A stretch of DNA of 64,000 bases from NCBI RefSeq assembly GCF_001483745.1, contig NZ_LQBL01000029.1:1-64000 (forward strand), read 5' to 3'. The notes under the pieces are model-generated. The model was not told the origin of the DNA, did not search any database, and saw only the letters and a list, made by a program, of their open reading frames with translations. A program made the translations under genes and the position numbers. Below are positions 29,776 through 38,507 of the stretch, one piece after another (positions within the stretch are counted from its first letter, which is position 1; each line of letters begins with the position of its first letter). Source of the DNA: Serinicoccus chungangensis. GTDB lineage: Bacteria > Actinomycetota > Actinomycetes > Actinomycetales > Dermatophilaceae.

Positions 29776-30810
29776 CTACGACGGGAGCCGGTCCAGGTAC
29801 TGTGCCAGATGCAGCAGCGCCTGCTCCCCGACGAGCTCCCCCGGGAGAAGCGGCACCTCGACGAGCGGCAGGTCCGGGAGCGAGGCGCCTACCTGCTCGA
29901 CATATCCCTGCTCGACCCGGTGCCGGTCGGCCAGCAGCGGACCGGCGTCGGCGGGGGAGCGCTTGTTGACCACGAGCGCGCCGACGCCCATGCCGGCCCG
30001 GGTGAGCTGCTCGTGCAGCTCGACGGTCTCCAGGACGGGCAGGCGCTCGGCGGCGAGCACGATGACGAAGGCGCTGCGCGCCGGGTCCTGCAGCACCGAT
30101 CGCAGCTGGGCGAAGCGGGCCTGCCGCCGGTCCAGGATGCGGCGGATCTCCGCGTCGCGGCGTGAGCGGCGGTCGGGCGTCGCGGTCTCGCCGCGACCCC
30201 GCGAGCTGCCCAGGACGTCGGCGGCGGCCCGCTCCCCGGCGTCCTGGCGCGGCCGGCCCTGCAGCCCGCGCAGGGCCGCCCCGAAGCGCGCCGAGCGGTC
30301 CTGGCGCCGCAGCAGCCCCTCGGTCCACGCCTGCATGAGCTCGGGCAGCGCGACGAGCCGGGAGGTGTGCCCGGAGGGTGCGGTGTCGAAGACGACGAGC
30401 TCGTCCGGGTGACGGCCCTCCAGCACCTCGGCGATCCGCTCGAGCACGGCGGCCTCGTGGGTGCCCGGGGCGTCGCGGGCCAGCTCCAGGTGCCGGCTGA
30501 CCTCCCCCTGCAGGTGCTCAGGCATGAGGCGGTGCATGGTCTCGCGCACGGCCCGCAGGTGCTCGTCGGTGGTGCGGGCCGGGTCGATCTCGAGGCCGCG
30601 CAGCAGCGGGGCGAGCTCGACGGTCTCGTCGCCCACGGGCCGCCCCCACAGGTGGCCCAGGTTGTGCGCCGGGTCGGTCGAGACGACGAGTACCCGGCGC
30701 CCGCCGCGGGCGAGGGCGAGACCGAGCGCGGAGGCGACCGCGGTCTTGCCGACCCCGCCCTTGCCGCCGACGAAGAGGACCTCGCGCCCGTCCGCCAGCC
30801 CCCTCAGCAC
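29776..30810 (-). CDS. ArsA/Get3-family ATPase
   Basis: This 344-residue soluble ATPase has the deviant Walker A GGKGGVGKT (residues about 15-23), the switch I segment STDPAHNLGHLWG, and DTAPSGHTSRL, the switch II-like motif of ArsA and Get3. It lacks the tandem duplication of arsenite-pump ArsA and its cysteines, and no ars genes are near, so arsenite export is unlikely. The GTG start at 30810 lies 13 nt after the stop of a small CC-tail protein that itself follows cstA, suggesting a conserved cassette in which the ATPase helps assemble or regulate the transporter. That role is inference. Confidence 0.78.
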   Translation of the reverse strand: MLRGLADGREVLFVGGKGGVGKTAVASALGLALARGGRRVLVVSTDPAHNLGHLWGRPVGDETVELAPLLRGLEIDPARTTDEHLRAVRETMHRLMPEHLQGEVSRHLELARDAPGTHEAAVLERIAEVLEGRHPDELVVFDTAPSGHTSRLVALPELMQAWTEGLLRRQDRSARFGAALRGLQGRPRQDAGERAAADVLGSSRGRGETATPDRRSRRDAEIRRILDRRQARFAQLRSVLQDPARSAFVIVLAAERLPVLETVELHEQLTRAGMGVGALVVNKRSPADAGPLLADRHRVEQGYVEQVGASLPDLPLVEVPLLPGELVGEQALLHLAQYLDRLPS

Positions 30811-30823
30811 GCGCGTCCCTCGG

Positions 30824-31051
30824 TCAGCAGCACGAGAAGTGGTCCAGCGGGCTGCGGTCCAGGCCCATCCGGCGGTGCCAGTCGTGCACCTGGTCGTAGA
30901 CCACCGGCAGCAGCTCGACGGTGTAGTAGCTCGCCGGGTTGGGCACGCCGAGCGCCTCGGCCATGACGACGACCATGAAGAGGTCGTCCTCGTCCTGCTG
31001 CGCCCGGGCGAAGGTCCGCGCGTAGGGCCCGGCGAACACGTCGCGCAGCAC
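30824..31051 (-). CDS. Small CC-tail protein (cory-CC-star type) next to cstA
   Basis: This protein of at least 75 residues contains ARAQQDEDDLFMVVVMAEAL, then PNPASYYTVELLPV, and ends in SPLDHFSCC. A terminal Cys-Cys and the position between cstA and an ArsA-like ATPase match my recollection of the cory-CC-star family; YbdD/YjiX proteins beside CstA elsewhere also end in CC. The GTG at 31051 is the best visible start, but the same frame stays open into the cstA 3' end (LTRSGAPSPTARLRSAAG upstream), so the true N-terminus may be longer. Function is unknown; the cysteines could bind metal or be modified. Confidence 0.65.
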   Translation of the reverse strand: MLRDVFAGPYARTFARAQQDEDDLFMVVVMAEALGVPNPASYYTVELLPVVYDQVHDWHRRMGLDRSPLDHFSCC

Positions 31052-31101
31052 CCCGGCTGCCGACCGCAGGCGCGCGGTCGGCGACGGGGCTCCGGACCGG
31101 G

Positions 31102-32841
31102 TCAGCTCTCGTCCGACCGGGTCCGGTCCATCTCGCCCGAGGAGGCCACCTCGGCGGCGGACAGCTGCTCGAGCTCGGCGTCATCGTCGCCCTGGAAGTC
31201 CCGCGCCTTGCGCATGGCCCCCAGCGCCTCGACCATCACCCACAGCGAGGCGACGAGGATGACGATGTCGAGGACGAGCAGCAGCCAGTTGCCCTCGGAC
31301 CAGAAGGTGCCCAGCTGGATGAAGAGGGCGTAGAGGGTCATGACGCCGACGAACCCGAGCGGGATGAGCGCGGGCAGCGCGGTGCGGCCGCGGCGCAGCA
31401 GCATGATCGCCACGATCGACAGGGTCAGGGCGGCGAGCAGCTGGTTGGTGGTGCCGAAGAGCGGCCAGATGAGCATGCCGCCCGAGCCGTCGACGCCGGC
31501 CCCGAAGGTCAGCGCGAGGGCGACACCGACGGCCACGATGGTCGCGAGGCCCTTGCCGAGCCGCACGCCGGCGATCTCGCCGATCTCCTGCACGACGAAG
31601 CGCTGCAGCCGGACACCGGTGTCCATGGTGGTGGCGGCGAAGAGGATGGCGGTCGTCGCCAGGATGGTGGCGGCCAGCGACTGCGGCAGGCCCAGGCCTC
31701 CCTCGACGATGGCGCCGCCGCCGGACACGAAGGCACCGACGCTGCCCTGCCCGAAGGCCGAGTAGACCTCCTCCCAGGCGGCGAGCGTCTGGAAGCCGGC
31801 GGTGGCCGCGATGATCGCGCCCAGGGCCAGCAGACCCTCGCCGACGGCACCGAAGTAGCCGACGAACCGGGCGTCGGTCTCCTTGTCCAGCTGCTTGGAG
31901 CTGGTGCCGGAGCTGACCATGCCGTGGAAGCCGGAGATGGCGCCGCAGGCGATGGTGACGAACAGCAGCGGGACGATCGAGGGGGTGCCCTCGGGGACGT
32001 TGCCGTTGACGGCCGGCGCGACGATCTCCGGGCGGGCCAGCAGCACCGACCCGTAGAGGATGCCCAGGGCGATGAAGAGCTGGAGCCCGTTGATGTAGTC
32101 GCGCGGCTGCAGCAGCACCCAGACCGGCAGCATCGAGGCGATGCCGGCGTAGACGAAGAGCAGGATGATCCAGACCGCGTTGGCCGGGAGCCCGGCGACG
32201 GTCTCCGGCAGGGCCAGCGGCACCTGGTCACCGACCCAGATGAGCGCGTAGAGCGCGACGACGCCGACGACCGAGACCAGCGGAAGGCTCCAGCGCAGCC
32301 GGTAGATCGCCTGGCCGACGAGCAGGGCCACGAGCAGCGCGCCCCAGGTGGGGATGACGGCGGTGGGGGTGCTGACGAGCAGCCCCGCGATGACCACCGC
32401 GAAGGCCGCGTTGACCATGAGCAGCAGCAGGAAGATGACGACGAGGAAGAGGTTGCGGCCGCGGGCGCCGATGTAGCGGCCGGACAGCGCCCCCATCGAC
32501 TGGCCCTTGTTGCGGACCGAGGCCCACAGGGCACCCAGGTCGTGCATGCCGGCGAAGAAGACGGTGCCGATGGTCACCCAGAGGAAGGCCGGCAGCCAGC
32601 CCCAGATGACCGCGATGGCCGGGCCGACGATGGGTGCCGCCCCGGCGACGGAGGTGAAGTGGTGGCCCCAGAGGACGTACTTGTTGGTGGGGACGTAGTC
32701 GACCCCGTCCTCGAGCTCGTGGGCCGGCGTGCGCCGGGAGTCGTCGAGGGCGTAGATCTTGGTGGCCAGGAAGCGCGAGTAGAGCGCGTACCCGGCCAGG
32801 ATCATGGTCACCCCGATGAGGGCGAGGACGAGCGAGTTCAT
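31102..32841 (-). CDS. cstA: Carbon starvation CstA-family transporter
   Basis: This 579-residue membrane protein has about 16 hydrophobic segments. Family segments include HHFTSVAGAAPIVGPAIA near residue 62, the GMHDLGALWASVRNKGQS stretch near 100, and GFHGMVSSGTSSKQL near 305. CstA proteins import pyruvate or peptides under carbon limitation; which applies here cannot be told. A ribosome binding site CGGAG precedes the ATG. It is the first gene of a cassette with the CC-tail protein and the ArsA-like ATPase. A candidate operator overlaps its promoter. Confidence 0.87.
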   Translation of the reverse strand: MNSLVLALIGVTMILAGYALYSRFLATKIYALDDSRRTPAHELEDGVDYVPTNKYVLWGHHFTSVAGAAPIVGPAIAVIWGWLPAFLWVTIGTVFFAGMHDLGALWASVRNKGQSMGALSGRYIGARGRNLFLVVIFLLLLMVNAAFAVVIAGLLVSTPTAVIPTWGALLVALLVGQAIYRLRWSLPLVSVVGVVALYALIWVGDQVPLALPETVAGLPANAVWIILLFVYAGIASMLPVWVLLQPRDYINGLQLFIALGILYGSVLLARPEIVAPAVNGNVPEGTPSIVPLLFVTIACGAISGFHGMVSSGTSSKQLDKETDARFVGYFGAVGEGLLALGAIIAATAGFQTLAAWEEVYSAFGQGSVGAFVSGGGAIVEGGLGLPQSLAATILATTAILFAATTMDTGVRLQRFVVQEIGEIAGVRLGKGLATIVAVGVALALTFGAGVDGSGGMLIWPLFGTTNQLLAALTLSIVAIMLLRRGRTALPALIPLGFVGVMTLYALFIQLGTFWSEGNWLLLVLDIVILVASLWVMVEALGAMRKARDFQGDDDAELEQLSAAEVASSGEMDRTRSDES

Positions 32842-32862
32842 GGCGGTCTCCGTTGACGGCGC

Positions 32863-32883
32863 GGCACTGGCGGTGCCAATCTA
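32863..32883 (-). promoter_or_regulatory. cstA promoter with overlapping inverted repeat
   Basis: TAGATT (32883-32878 on the minus strand) is a candidate -10. Directly downstream, around the expected start of transcription, lies GGCAC-5 nt-GTGCC (32863-32877), a possible repressor site. Confidence 0.4.
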
Positions 32884-32933
32884 CCCGACGCCGCTCCTCG
32901 TGCGTCACTCCCGTCCCGCCCGTCACACGGTAT

Positions 32934-32948
32934 GCCGTGGGGCACGGC
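32934..32948 (-). terminator. Short hairpin after the DUF4097 gene
   Basis: GCCGTG-GGG-CACGGC, 25 nt past the stop of the minus-strand operon, is a probable terminator. Confidence 0.4.
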
Positions 32949-32972
32949 GCGGCGGGGGAGCCCCGAGGCTGG

Positions 32973-33749
32973 TCAGAGGGTCGGGGCGGGCGCGATCTCG
33001 ATGTCCCCGAGCGTCGTCTCGACGTCGATGACGGACGGGGCGTCCTGCGCCTCGTCGACCCGTACGTCCCGGTCGCCCTGGCTGGTGGCGGTGGTCACGG
33101 CATACTCCTGCGACCCGGGCAGCTCGACGTCGACGTCACCGAGGGTGGTGCGCACCCGCAGCAGCTCAGGGGCCTCCTCGCCGGTGTGCTGCACGGTGAC
33201 GTCGCCCAGCGTGCTGCGGACCGCCGCGCGCGTCGGCGCGCCGGAGAGCTCGATGTGCCCCCCGGTGACCTCGACCTGCACCTCACCGGTGCTGGAGACG
33301 TCGACGTCGCCGAAGGTGCCGTCGATCTCAAGCGCCGTCCCCGCCGGCACCCGCACCAGCAGGTCCTGGGAGCACACGCCGAGGTTGCTGCCGGTGCAGG
33401 GGGCCTCGACCTGCACCGTGCCCGACCCGCCCGGCTCCTCGATGCGCACCTCCGGCCGGTTCAGCGTCCACCGCGCGGTGGCGGTCACGCTGGGGTCCTC
33501 GCCCGCCGCCAGCTCGCGGACCTCCACGTCGCCGCGGGGCGCCACGAGGACGAGCCGGGTCATCGACGCGGGCAGCGCCGAGGTCCGCGACCCCTCCTGC
33601 GTCATCATGGCGGGCGCGGTGCTGAGGGCGCCGCCGGCGACGAGGACCGCCGTCAGCGCACCCCCCACGGCCCGCAGCGTGGGGTAGGGCGCCCGCGCGC
33701 GGACCGCTCGAGCCTGCGCCCGGGCCTCGCGCCGGTCGGCGGCGCTCAT
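32973..33749 (-). CDS. DUF4097-type (putative adhesin) repeat protein with N-terminal membrane helix
   Basis: This 258-residue protein has a basic N-terminus, one hydrophobic helix (about 28-48) and then repeated beta-strand units built around GDV (FGDVDV, LGDVTV, LGDVDVELPG, LGDIEI), the parallel beta-helix-like pattern of DUF4097. The ATG at 33749 overlaps the stop of the response regulator gene. In related operons such proteins follow two-component systems and may feed back on the sensor or be a target of it. The biochemical role is unknown. Confidence 0.75.
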   Translation of the reverse strand: MSAADRREARAQARAVRARAPYPTLRAVGGALTAVLVAGGALSTAPAMMTQEGSRTSALPASMTRLVLVAPRGDVEVRELAAGEDPSVTATARWTLNRPEVRIEEPGGSGTVQVEAPCTGSNLGVCSQDLLVRVPAGTALEIDGTFGDVDVSSTGEVQVEVTGGHIELSGAPTRAAVRSTLGDVTVQHTGEEAPELLRVRTTLGDVDVELPGSQEYAVTTATSQGDRDVRVDEAQDAPSVIDVETTLGDIEIAPAPTL

Positions 33750-34447
33750 CCGCCCTCCCCGTGCTCGAGCCACTGCAGGACGGCCAGCACCCGGCGGTGG
33801 TCGTCGTCGGTGGGCGGCAGGTCGAGCTTGCCGAAGATGGAGGAGACGTTCTTCTCCACCGCTCCCTCGCCGATGAACAGCTCCCGGCTGATGGCGCTGT
33901 TGGTGCGGCCCTGGGCCATGAGCCGCATGACGTCGCGCTCGCGGGGGGTCAGGCGCTCCAGCGGGTCGACGTTGCGGGCCCGCGACATGAGCTGGGAGAC
34001 GACCTCGGGGTCCAGGGCCGTGCCGCCCGCCGCCACCGTGCGCAGGGCCTCGACGAACTCCTGGGTGTCGGCCACCCGGTCCTTGAGGAGGTAGCCGACG
34101 CCCCTCGGGCGGCCGGCGAGCAGCTCGGTGGCGTACCGCTCCTCGACGTACTGGCTCAGGACGACCACGGCGACCTCGGGCAGCTCGGCGCGCACGGCGA
34201 GGGCGGCCTGCAGGCCCTCGGCGGTGAAGGTCGGGGGCATGCGCACGTCCACGACGACGAGGTCCGGGCGGTGCTCGCGCACCGAGACGGCGAAGGTCTC
34301 GGCGTCGGGGCAGGCGTCGACGACGTCGAAGCCGGTGGCCCCGAGCAGCCGCACGATGCCGTCCCGCAGCAGCACGGAGTCCTCGGCCAGGATGACCCGC
34401 AGCGGTGCCGGGGAGCCGGCCGGGCGGGAGGCCGCGACGCCGCTCAT
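33746..34447 (-). CDS. NarL/LuxR-type response regulator
   Basis: This 233-residue regulator has a receiver domain with the acidic pocket VILAEDS and phospho-acceptor Asp in VVVDVRMPP near residue 60, Ser/Thr and Lys in VVLSQY and YLLKDRVAD, and a C-terminal LuxR-type helix-turn-helix (RLTPRERDVMRLMAQGRTNSAISREL, in part). The ATG at 34447 overlaps the kinase stop, and its own stop overlaps the DUF4097 start, so all three are translationally coupled. Targets are unknown; autoregulation of this operon is likely. Confidence 0.88.
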   Translation of the reverse strand: MSGVAASRPAGSPAPLRVILAEDSVLLRDGIVRLLGATGFDVVDACPDAETFAVSVREHRPDLVVVDVRMPPTFTAEGLQAALAVRAELPEVAVVVLSQYVEERYATELLAGRPRGVGYLLKDRVADTQEFVEALRTVAAGGTALDPEVVSQLMSRARNVDPLERLTPRERDVMRLMAQGRTNSAISRELFIGEGAVEKNVSSIFGKLDLPPTDDDHRRVLAVLQWLEHGEGG

Positions 34448-35874
34448 CGCGGCTCCCGGGCCCGCAGGGGCAGGGTGATGGCGACGGTGGTGCCGGTCCC
34501 CACGGGGGAGTGCACGTGCAGCTCGCCGTCGACGGCACCGACCCGGTGGCGCAGCCCGGTGAGGCCGCTGCCGCCGCCGACGACCGCCCCGCCCGACCCG
34601 TCGTCGGTGACCGTGATGGCCAGCAGGTCGCCGCTCAGGCCACGGGCGGTGCCCAGCTCGACACCGGCCCGGGTGGCCCGCGCGTGCTTGGCGACGTTGG
34701 TGAGGGCCTCGGAGACGGAGAAGTAGGCGATCGCCTCGGTCGTCGGGTCCAGCCGGCCGGCGGGCAGCCGCGAGGTGACCGTCACGGGGACGGGGCTGCG
34801 GGCGGCCAGCGCCGACACCGCGGCGTCCAGCCCGCGGTCGGTGAGGATGGGCGGGACGATGCCCCGCGCGACCTGCCGCATCTCGGTGATGGCCTCCTTG
34901 CTCGAGGCGTGCGCCTCGTCGAGCAGCTCGCGCACCTGCCGGGCGGCCTCGCGGTCGTCCGGGTTGCGGTCCAGGGCGTCCCGGGCCAGGCCGAGGGTCA
35001 TGGCCACCGAGACGAGACGCTGCTGCGGACCGTCGTGCAGGTCGCGCTCGATCCGCCGGCGTTCGGCCTCGACCGAGTCCAGGGTGTCCTCGCGCGAGGT
35101 GGTGAGGGTGTCGACCCGCTCGCTCATCCGGCGCAGCTGGGCCTGCGGGTCCTCGCCCACCAGCCACCGGGCCAGGACGACGTCGACGCTCGCCAGACCC
35201 CGCGCGACCCACGGCATCCCCAGCACGAGCACGACGCCGACCAGCCAGGCGAGCGTCATACCGAGGAAGGACTCGACCCGCAGCCCCCAGAGCACGGTGA
35301 CACCACCGGCCAGCGGCCCCCACAGCGGCAGGGTCGCGAGCAGGACCCCCTGGACCAGCAGGGTGAGGGTGAGGCCGCCGGCGACGATCCCCCAGAGCCC
35401 GTGCAGACCGACCCAGCCCAGGGCCCGCAGCCGCCGCTCGTCCAGGCCGAGGGCGCGGCGCCAGCCCGGGGCGGTCGACGGTGCCCGCTGCCCGATGTCC
35501 AGGCCGAGGAAGGCGGCGATGCGGTGCCGTTCCAGCACGGCGAGGCCGTAGGACCCCCAGATCGCCGGGACCAGCACGAGGATGCCCACCCCGGCGCCCA
35601 GCATCCCGAAGAAGCCGCCGATCGCGAGGCCGGCCAGCGCCAGCGCCGCCACGGCGGTGACCAGGCTGGTCACCAGGTAGCAGACGGTCCACCAGTGGTC
35701 GAGGAGACGGGAGGCCCGCTCCGCTGCGCCGCTCCGGGAGGGTGCGGCCCCAGGCCGGGCGGGCAGGGCCGGCGCGTCGTCCTCGACGCCGTCGTCGGGA
35801 CCGCTCACCAGGCGGGGCATGCGGGCCGGGTCGGCCCCTGGGGCCCCGGGGGCCTGCATCGACGGACTGCTCAT
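34444..35874 (-). CDS. Sensor histidine kinase (NarX/DesK-like, HisKA_3)
   Basis: This kinase of about 476 residues has a Pro/Ala-rich N-terminus, about six membrane segments in two groups (roughly residues 60-120 and 155-225), a dimerisation helix with the phospho-His in ERRRIERDLHDGPQQRL, and an ATPase domain with N-box SEALTNVAKHA and G-box DDGSGG and GSGLTGLRHRV. No extracellular sensor domain is visible, so it may sense a membrane signal. ATG 35874 is preferred since TACCGT lies 7 nt upstream; an in-frame GTG at 35883 is the alternative. Confidence 0.85.
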   Translation of the reverse strand: MSSPSMQAPGAPGADPARMPRLVSGPDDGVEDDAPALPARPGAAPSRSGAAERASRLLDHWWTVCYLVTSLVTAVAALALAGLAIGGFFGMLGAGVGILVLVPAIWGSYGLAVLERHRIAAFLGLDIGQRAPSTAPGWRRALGLDERRLRALGWVGLHGLWGIVAGGLTLTLLVQGVLLATLPLWGPLAGGVTVLWGLRVESFLGMTLAWLVGVVLVLGMPWVARGLASVDVVLARWLVGEDPQAQLRRMSERVDTLTTSREDTLDSVEAERRRIERDLHDGPQQRLVSVAMTLGLARDALDRNPDDREAARQVRELLDEAHASSKEAITEMRQVARGIVPPILTDRGLDAAVSALAARSPVPVTVTSRLPAGRLDPTTEAIAYFSVSEALTNVAKHARATRAGVELGTARGLSGDLLAITVTDDGSGGAVVGGGSGLTGLRHRVGAVDGELHVHSPVGTGTTVAITLPLRAREPR

Positions 35875-36000
35875 GCCGACCACGGTAGCCAGGACCGGGA
35901 CCCCCGGTCAGCCGGTGCGCCCCCGGGACGACGGGGGGATAACCCCCCGGGCCCCTCGGCTCGACCGGCCCGGGCGGCGGTTCACGCCTAGGCTGGCGTC
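35875..36000. promoter_or_regulatory. Divergent leaderless promoters: histidine kinase / pxpA
   Basis: On the plus strand TAGGCT (35989-35994) is followed by exactly 6 nt and the pxpA ATG. On the minus strand TACCGT (35887-35882) is followed by 7 nt and the kinase ATG. Confidence 0.55.
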
Positions 36001-36759
36001 ATGCGCATCGACCTCAACGCCGACCTCGGGGAGTCCTTCGGGACGTGGACCCTCGGCGACGACGACGCGATGCTCGGCCTGGTCACCAGCGCCAACGTCG
36101 CCTGCGGCTTCCACGCCGGGGACGCCCGCACGCTGGAGCGGACGGTCGCCGCGGCGGCCGACCGCGGGGTGGCCGTGGGTGCTCAGGTGTCCTACCGCGA
36201 CCTCGCGGGCTTCGGCCGCCGGTTCGTCGACGCCGACCCGGCCGACCTCGAGGCCGACGTGCTCTACCAGATCGGTGCGCTGGAGGCCCTGTGCCGCGTG
36301 GCCGGGACCCGCGTGGCCTACCTCAAGCCGCACGGCGCGCTCTACCACGCCGTCGGGAGCCACGAGGGGCAGGCGCGGGCCCTGGTGAGCGCCCTGTCCC
36401 GGTACGACGCCACCCTCCCCCTCCTGCACCAGGAGGGGTCGCTGGTGTCCCGGCTGGCGCAGGAGGCCGGGGTGCGGGTGGTCGCCGAGGCCTTCGCCGA
36501 CCGCGGATACCGCCCGGACGGCACCCTCGTGCCGCGCTCCGAGCAGGGTGCGGTGCTGCACGACCCCGAGGACGTGGCGGCCAGGATGCTGCGGCTCGTG
36601 CGCGAGGGCGTGGTGGAGGCCGTGGACGGCACCGACGTGCCCGTGCGGGTCGCCTCGATCTGCACCCACGGCGACTCCCCGGGCGCCGTCGCCATGGCCC
36701 GCGCGGTGCGGACGGCTCTGGAGGCGGACGGTGTGCAGCTGGCGGCCTTCGCGGGATGA
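36001..36759 (+). CDS. pxpA: 5-oxoprolinase subunit A (LamB/YcsF family)
   Basis: This 252-residue subunit works with PxpB and PxpC in the ATP-dependent opening of 5-oxoproline to glutamate, which clears a spontaneous damage product of glutamine. Family motifs are IDLNADLGESFG at the N-terminus, SANVACGFHAGD near residue 30 and YLKPHGALYH near residue 107. A leaderless start is likely. The pxpB gene follows after 7 nt. The complete pxpABC set and order support a housekeeping role. Confidence 0.93.
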   Translation: MRIDLNADLGESFGTWTLGDDDAMLGLVTSANVACGFHAGDARTLERTVAAAADRGVAVGAQVSYRDLAGFGRRFVDADPADLEADVLYQIGALEALCRVAGTRVAYLKPHGALYHAVGSHEGQARALVSALSRYDATLPLLHQEGSLVSRLAQEAGVRVVAEAFADRGYRPDGTLVPRSEQGAVLHDPEDVAARMLRLVREGVVEAVDGTDVPVRVASICTHGDSPGAVAMARAVRTALEADGVQLAAFAG

Positions 36760-36766
36760 GGTGCTG

Positions 36767-37420
36767 ATGGACGTCACGCTGCTGCCGATGGGCCCGGAGG
36801 CCGTGCTGGTCGAGGTGGCCGGCACGGGGGAGGTCCTGGCGCTCGCGGACGCCCTGCGGGCCGGGGGGTGGGGGGTGGACCACTGGGCATCGGCGGTGAC
36901 CGAGGTCGTGCCGGCCGCCCGCACCCTGCTGGTGCGGGTGGCGGACCCGTCCGACCTGCCGGTGGTGCGGGAGGGGCTGGTCGCCCTCGCCGCGGGCCTG
37001 GACGCCCCGCCGGACGTCGCCGCGACCCCGCACGCCCCCGAGGACGCGGTGGTCGTCCCGGTCACCTACGACGGCGCCGACCTGGCGGAGGTGGCCCGCC
37101 TGACCGGGCTCGCGGAGGAGGAGGTGGTGCGGGCGCACACCGGGTCCGTGTGGCGGGTGGGCTTCATCGGCTTCGCGCCCGGGTTCGCCTACCTCGTCGG
37201 CGGTGACGAGCGGCTGCACGTGCCGCGCCGGGACAGCCCGCGCACGACGGTCCCGGCCGGGTCGGTGGGCCTGGCCGGCGAGTTCGGCGGGATCTACCCC
37301 CGGGAGTCCCCGGGCGGCTGGCAGCTCATCGGCCGCACGGACGCCCTCCTGTGGGACGTCGAGCGCGACCCGCCCGCGCTCCTCGCACCGGGCGCCACCG
37401 TCCGTTTCGAGGAGGCCTGA
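36767..37420 (+). CDS. pxpB: 5-oxoprolinase subunit B (KipI family)
   Basis: This 217-residue protein has the conserved VTYDGADLAEVARLTGLAEEEVV region, in part, and FIGFAPGFAYLVG near residue 138, followed by PRRDSPRTTVPAGSVGLAG. It pairs with PxpC to form the kinase-like half of 5-oxoprolinase. The ATG at 36767 is used; a GTG two codons upstream is in frame. It lies between pxpA and pxpC with 7-nt and 1-nt gaps. Confidence 0.92.
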   Translation: MDVTLLPMGPEAVLVEVAGTGEVLALADALRAGGWGVDHWASAVTEVVPAARTLLVRVADPSDLPVVREGLVALAAGLDAPPDVAATPHAPEDAVVVPVTYDGADLAEVARLTGLAEEEVVRAHTGSVWRVGFIGFAPGFAYLVGGDERLHVPRRDSPRTTVPAGSVGLAGEFGGIYPRESPGGWQLIGRTDALLWDVERDPPALLAPGATVRFEEA

Positions 37421-37421
37421 G

Positions 37422-38312
37422 ATGGCCGCCCTCGAGGTGCTCGACGTCGGCCCGCAGGTCCTCGTGCAGGACCTGGGCCGGCCCGGTCTGGCCGCCCTCG
37501 GCGTCGGCCGGTCCGGTGCCGCCGACCGCGCGGCCCACCGGCTCGGAGCCCGGATCCTCGCGCAGGACGAGGCCCTCGCCGGCCTGGAGGTCCTGCTCGG
37601 CGGGTGCCGGGTACGCGCCCACGGTGCGGTGACCGTCGCGGTCACCGGCGCCGAGGGACCGGTCGTCGTGGACGGGCGGGCGGTCGGCTGGGGCGCGCCG
37701 GTGCGCCTCGAGGACGGCCAGACCCTCCAGCTCGGGGCACCCACGACCGGCCTGCGCACCTATCTCGCCGTGCGCGGTGGTCTCGACGTGCCCGAGGTCC
37801 TCGGCTCGCGGAGCCGCGACACGCTGGCCGGGCTCGGCCCCGAGCCCCTGCAGCCCGGCGACGTGCTGCCGGTCGGCCGCCCTCCGACGCAGACCCCGAC
37901 GGTCGACCAGGTGGCGCCGCCGGTGGAGTCTCCCGCCGCCCTGGTCCTCCACCTCACCCCCGGGCCGCGCGGCGAGTGGCTGGAGGACCTCGAGGCGCTG
38001 ACCACCCAGGTCTGGACGGTCAGCGACCGCTCCGACCGCGTCGGCACCCGGCTCACGGGGCAGGCGCTGACCCGGGCGTCGGCCTACCGCGACCGCGAGC
38101 TGCCGAGCGAGCCGATGGTGCGCGGGTGCGTGCAGGTGCCCGCCGACGGCCAGCCCGTGGTCTTCGGCGCCGACCACCCGGTGACCGGCGGCTACCCGGT
38201 GGTGGCCGTCGTGGAGCCCGCGGACATGGACCGCCTCAGCCAGCTGGGCCCCGGGACCGAGCTGCGCCTGACCTGGGCCCCCGGGACCCAGCCCGGCCCG
38301 GCTCGTCCCTGA
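37422..38312 (+). CDS. pxpC: 5-oxoprolinase subunit C (KipA family)
   Basis: This 296-residue protein has the family start VLDVGPQVLVQDLGRPGLAALGVGRSGAAD, in part, then AYLAVRGG-like LRTYLAVRGGLDVPEVLGSRSRD and a C-terminal region with EPMVRGCVQVPADGQPVV and HPVTGGYPVVAVV. It completes the PxpBC subunit that activates 5-oxoproline. It is the last gene of the operon, followed by a direct repeat and a strong terminator. Confidence 0.92.
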   Translation: MAALEVLDVGPQVLVQDLGRPGLAALGVGRSGAADRAAHRLGARILAQDEALAGLEVLLGGCRVRAHGAVTVAVTGAEGPVVVDGRAVGWGAPVRLEDGQTLQLGAPTTGLRTYLAVRGGLDVPEVLGSRSRDTLAGLGPEPLQPGDVLPVGRPPTQTPTVDQVAPPVESPAALVLHLTPGPRGEWLEDLEALTTQVWTVSDRSDRVGTRLTGQALTRASAYRDRELPSEPMVRGCVQVPADGQPVVFGADHPVTGGYPVVAVVEPADMDRLSQLGPGTELRLTWAPGTQPGPARP

Positions 38313-38321
38313 CTGCCTGAC

Positions 38322-38466
38322 CGGCCCTGCCTGCTCCCGGCTTGACGTCTTCGTGTGCGGTTCTGGCCCTCCTGGGGCCACCATCGCGCACAGTCGGCCC
38401 TGCCTGCTCCCGGCTTGACGTCTTCGTGTGCGGTTCTGGCCCTCCTGGGGCCACCATCGCGCACAG
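38322..38466. repeat. Direct repeat, two 72-bp identical copies
   Basis: Copies at 38322-38393 and 38395-38466 are identical by eye and separated by one base (73-bp period). Each holds TGGCCC-5 nt-GGGCCA, a hairpin. The array begins 10 nt after the pxpC stop. Short open frames across it are artefacts of the repeat. Confidence 0.88.
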
Positions 38467-38507
38467 ATCCACAGGGTCAGGGTCTGCACCCGCCCCTGGA
38501 CGCAGAG

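Noticed and set aside
29776-30810. Arsenite-pump ArsA
   Set aside because: Single rather than duplicated ATPase domain, lacking the metal-site cysteines, and no arsB, arsD or arsR nearby.
38236-38472. Repeated short proteins (CAMVAPGGPEPH-like) over the 73-bp direct repeat
   Set aside because: The protein repeat is only the translation of the DNA repeat, and the frames overlap pxpC antisense.
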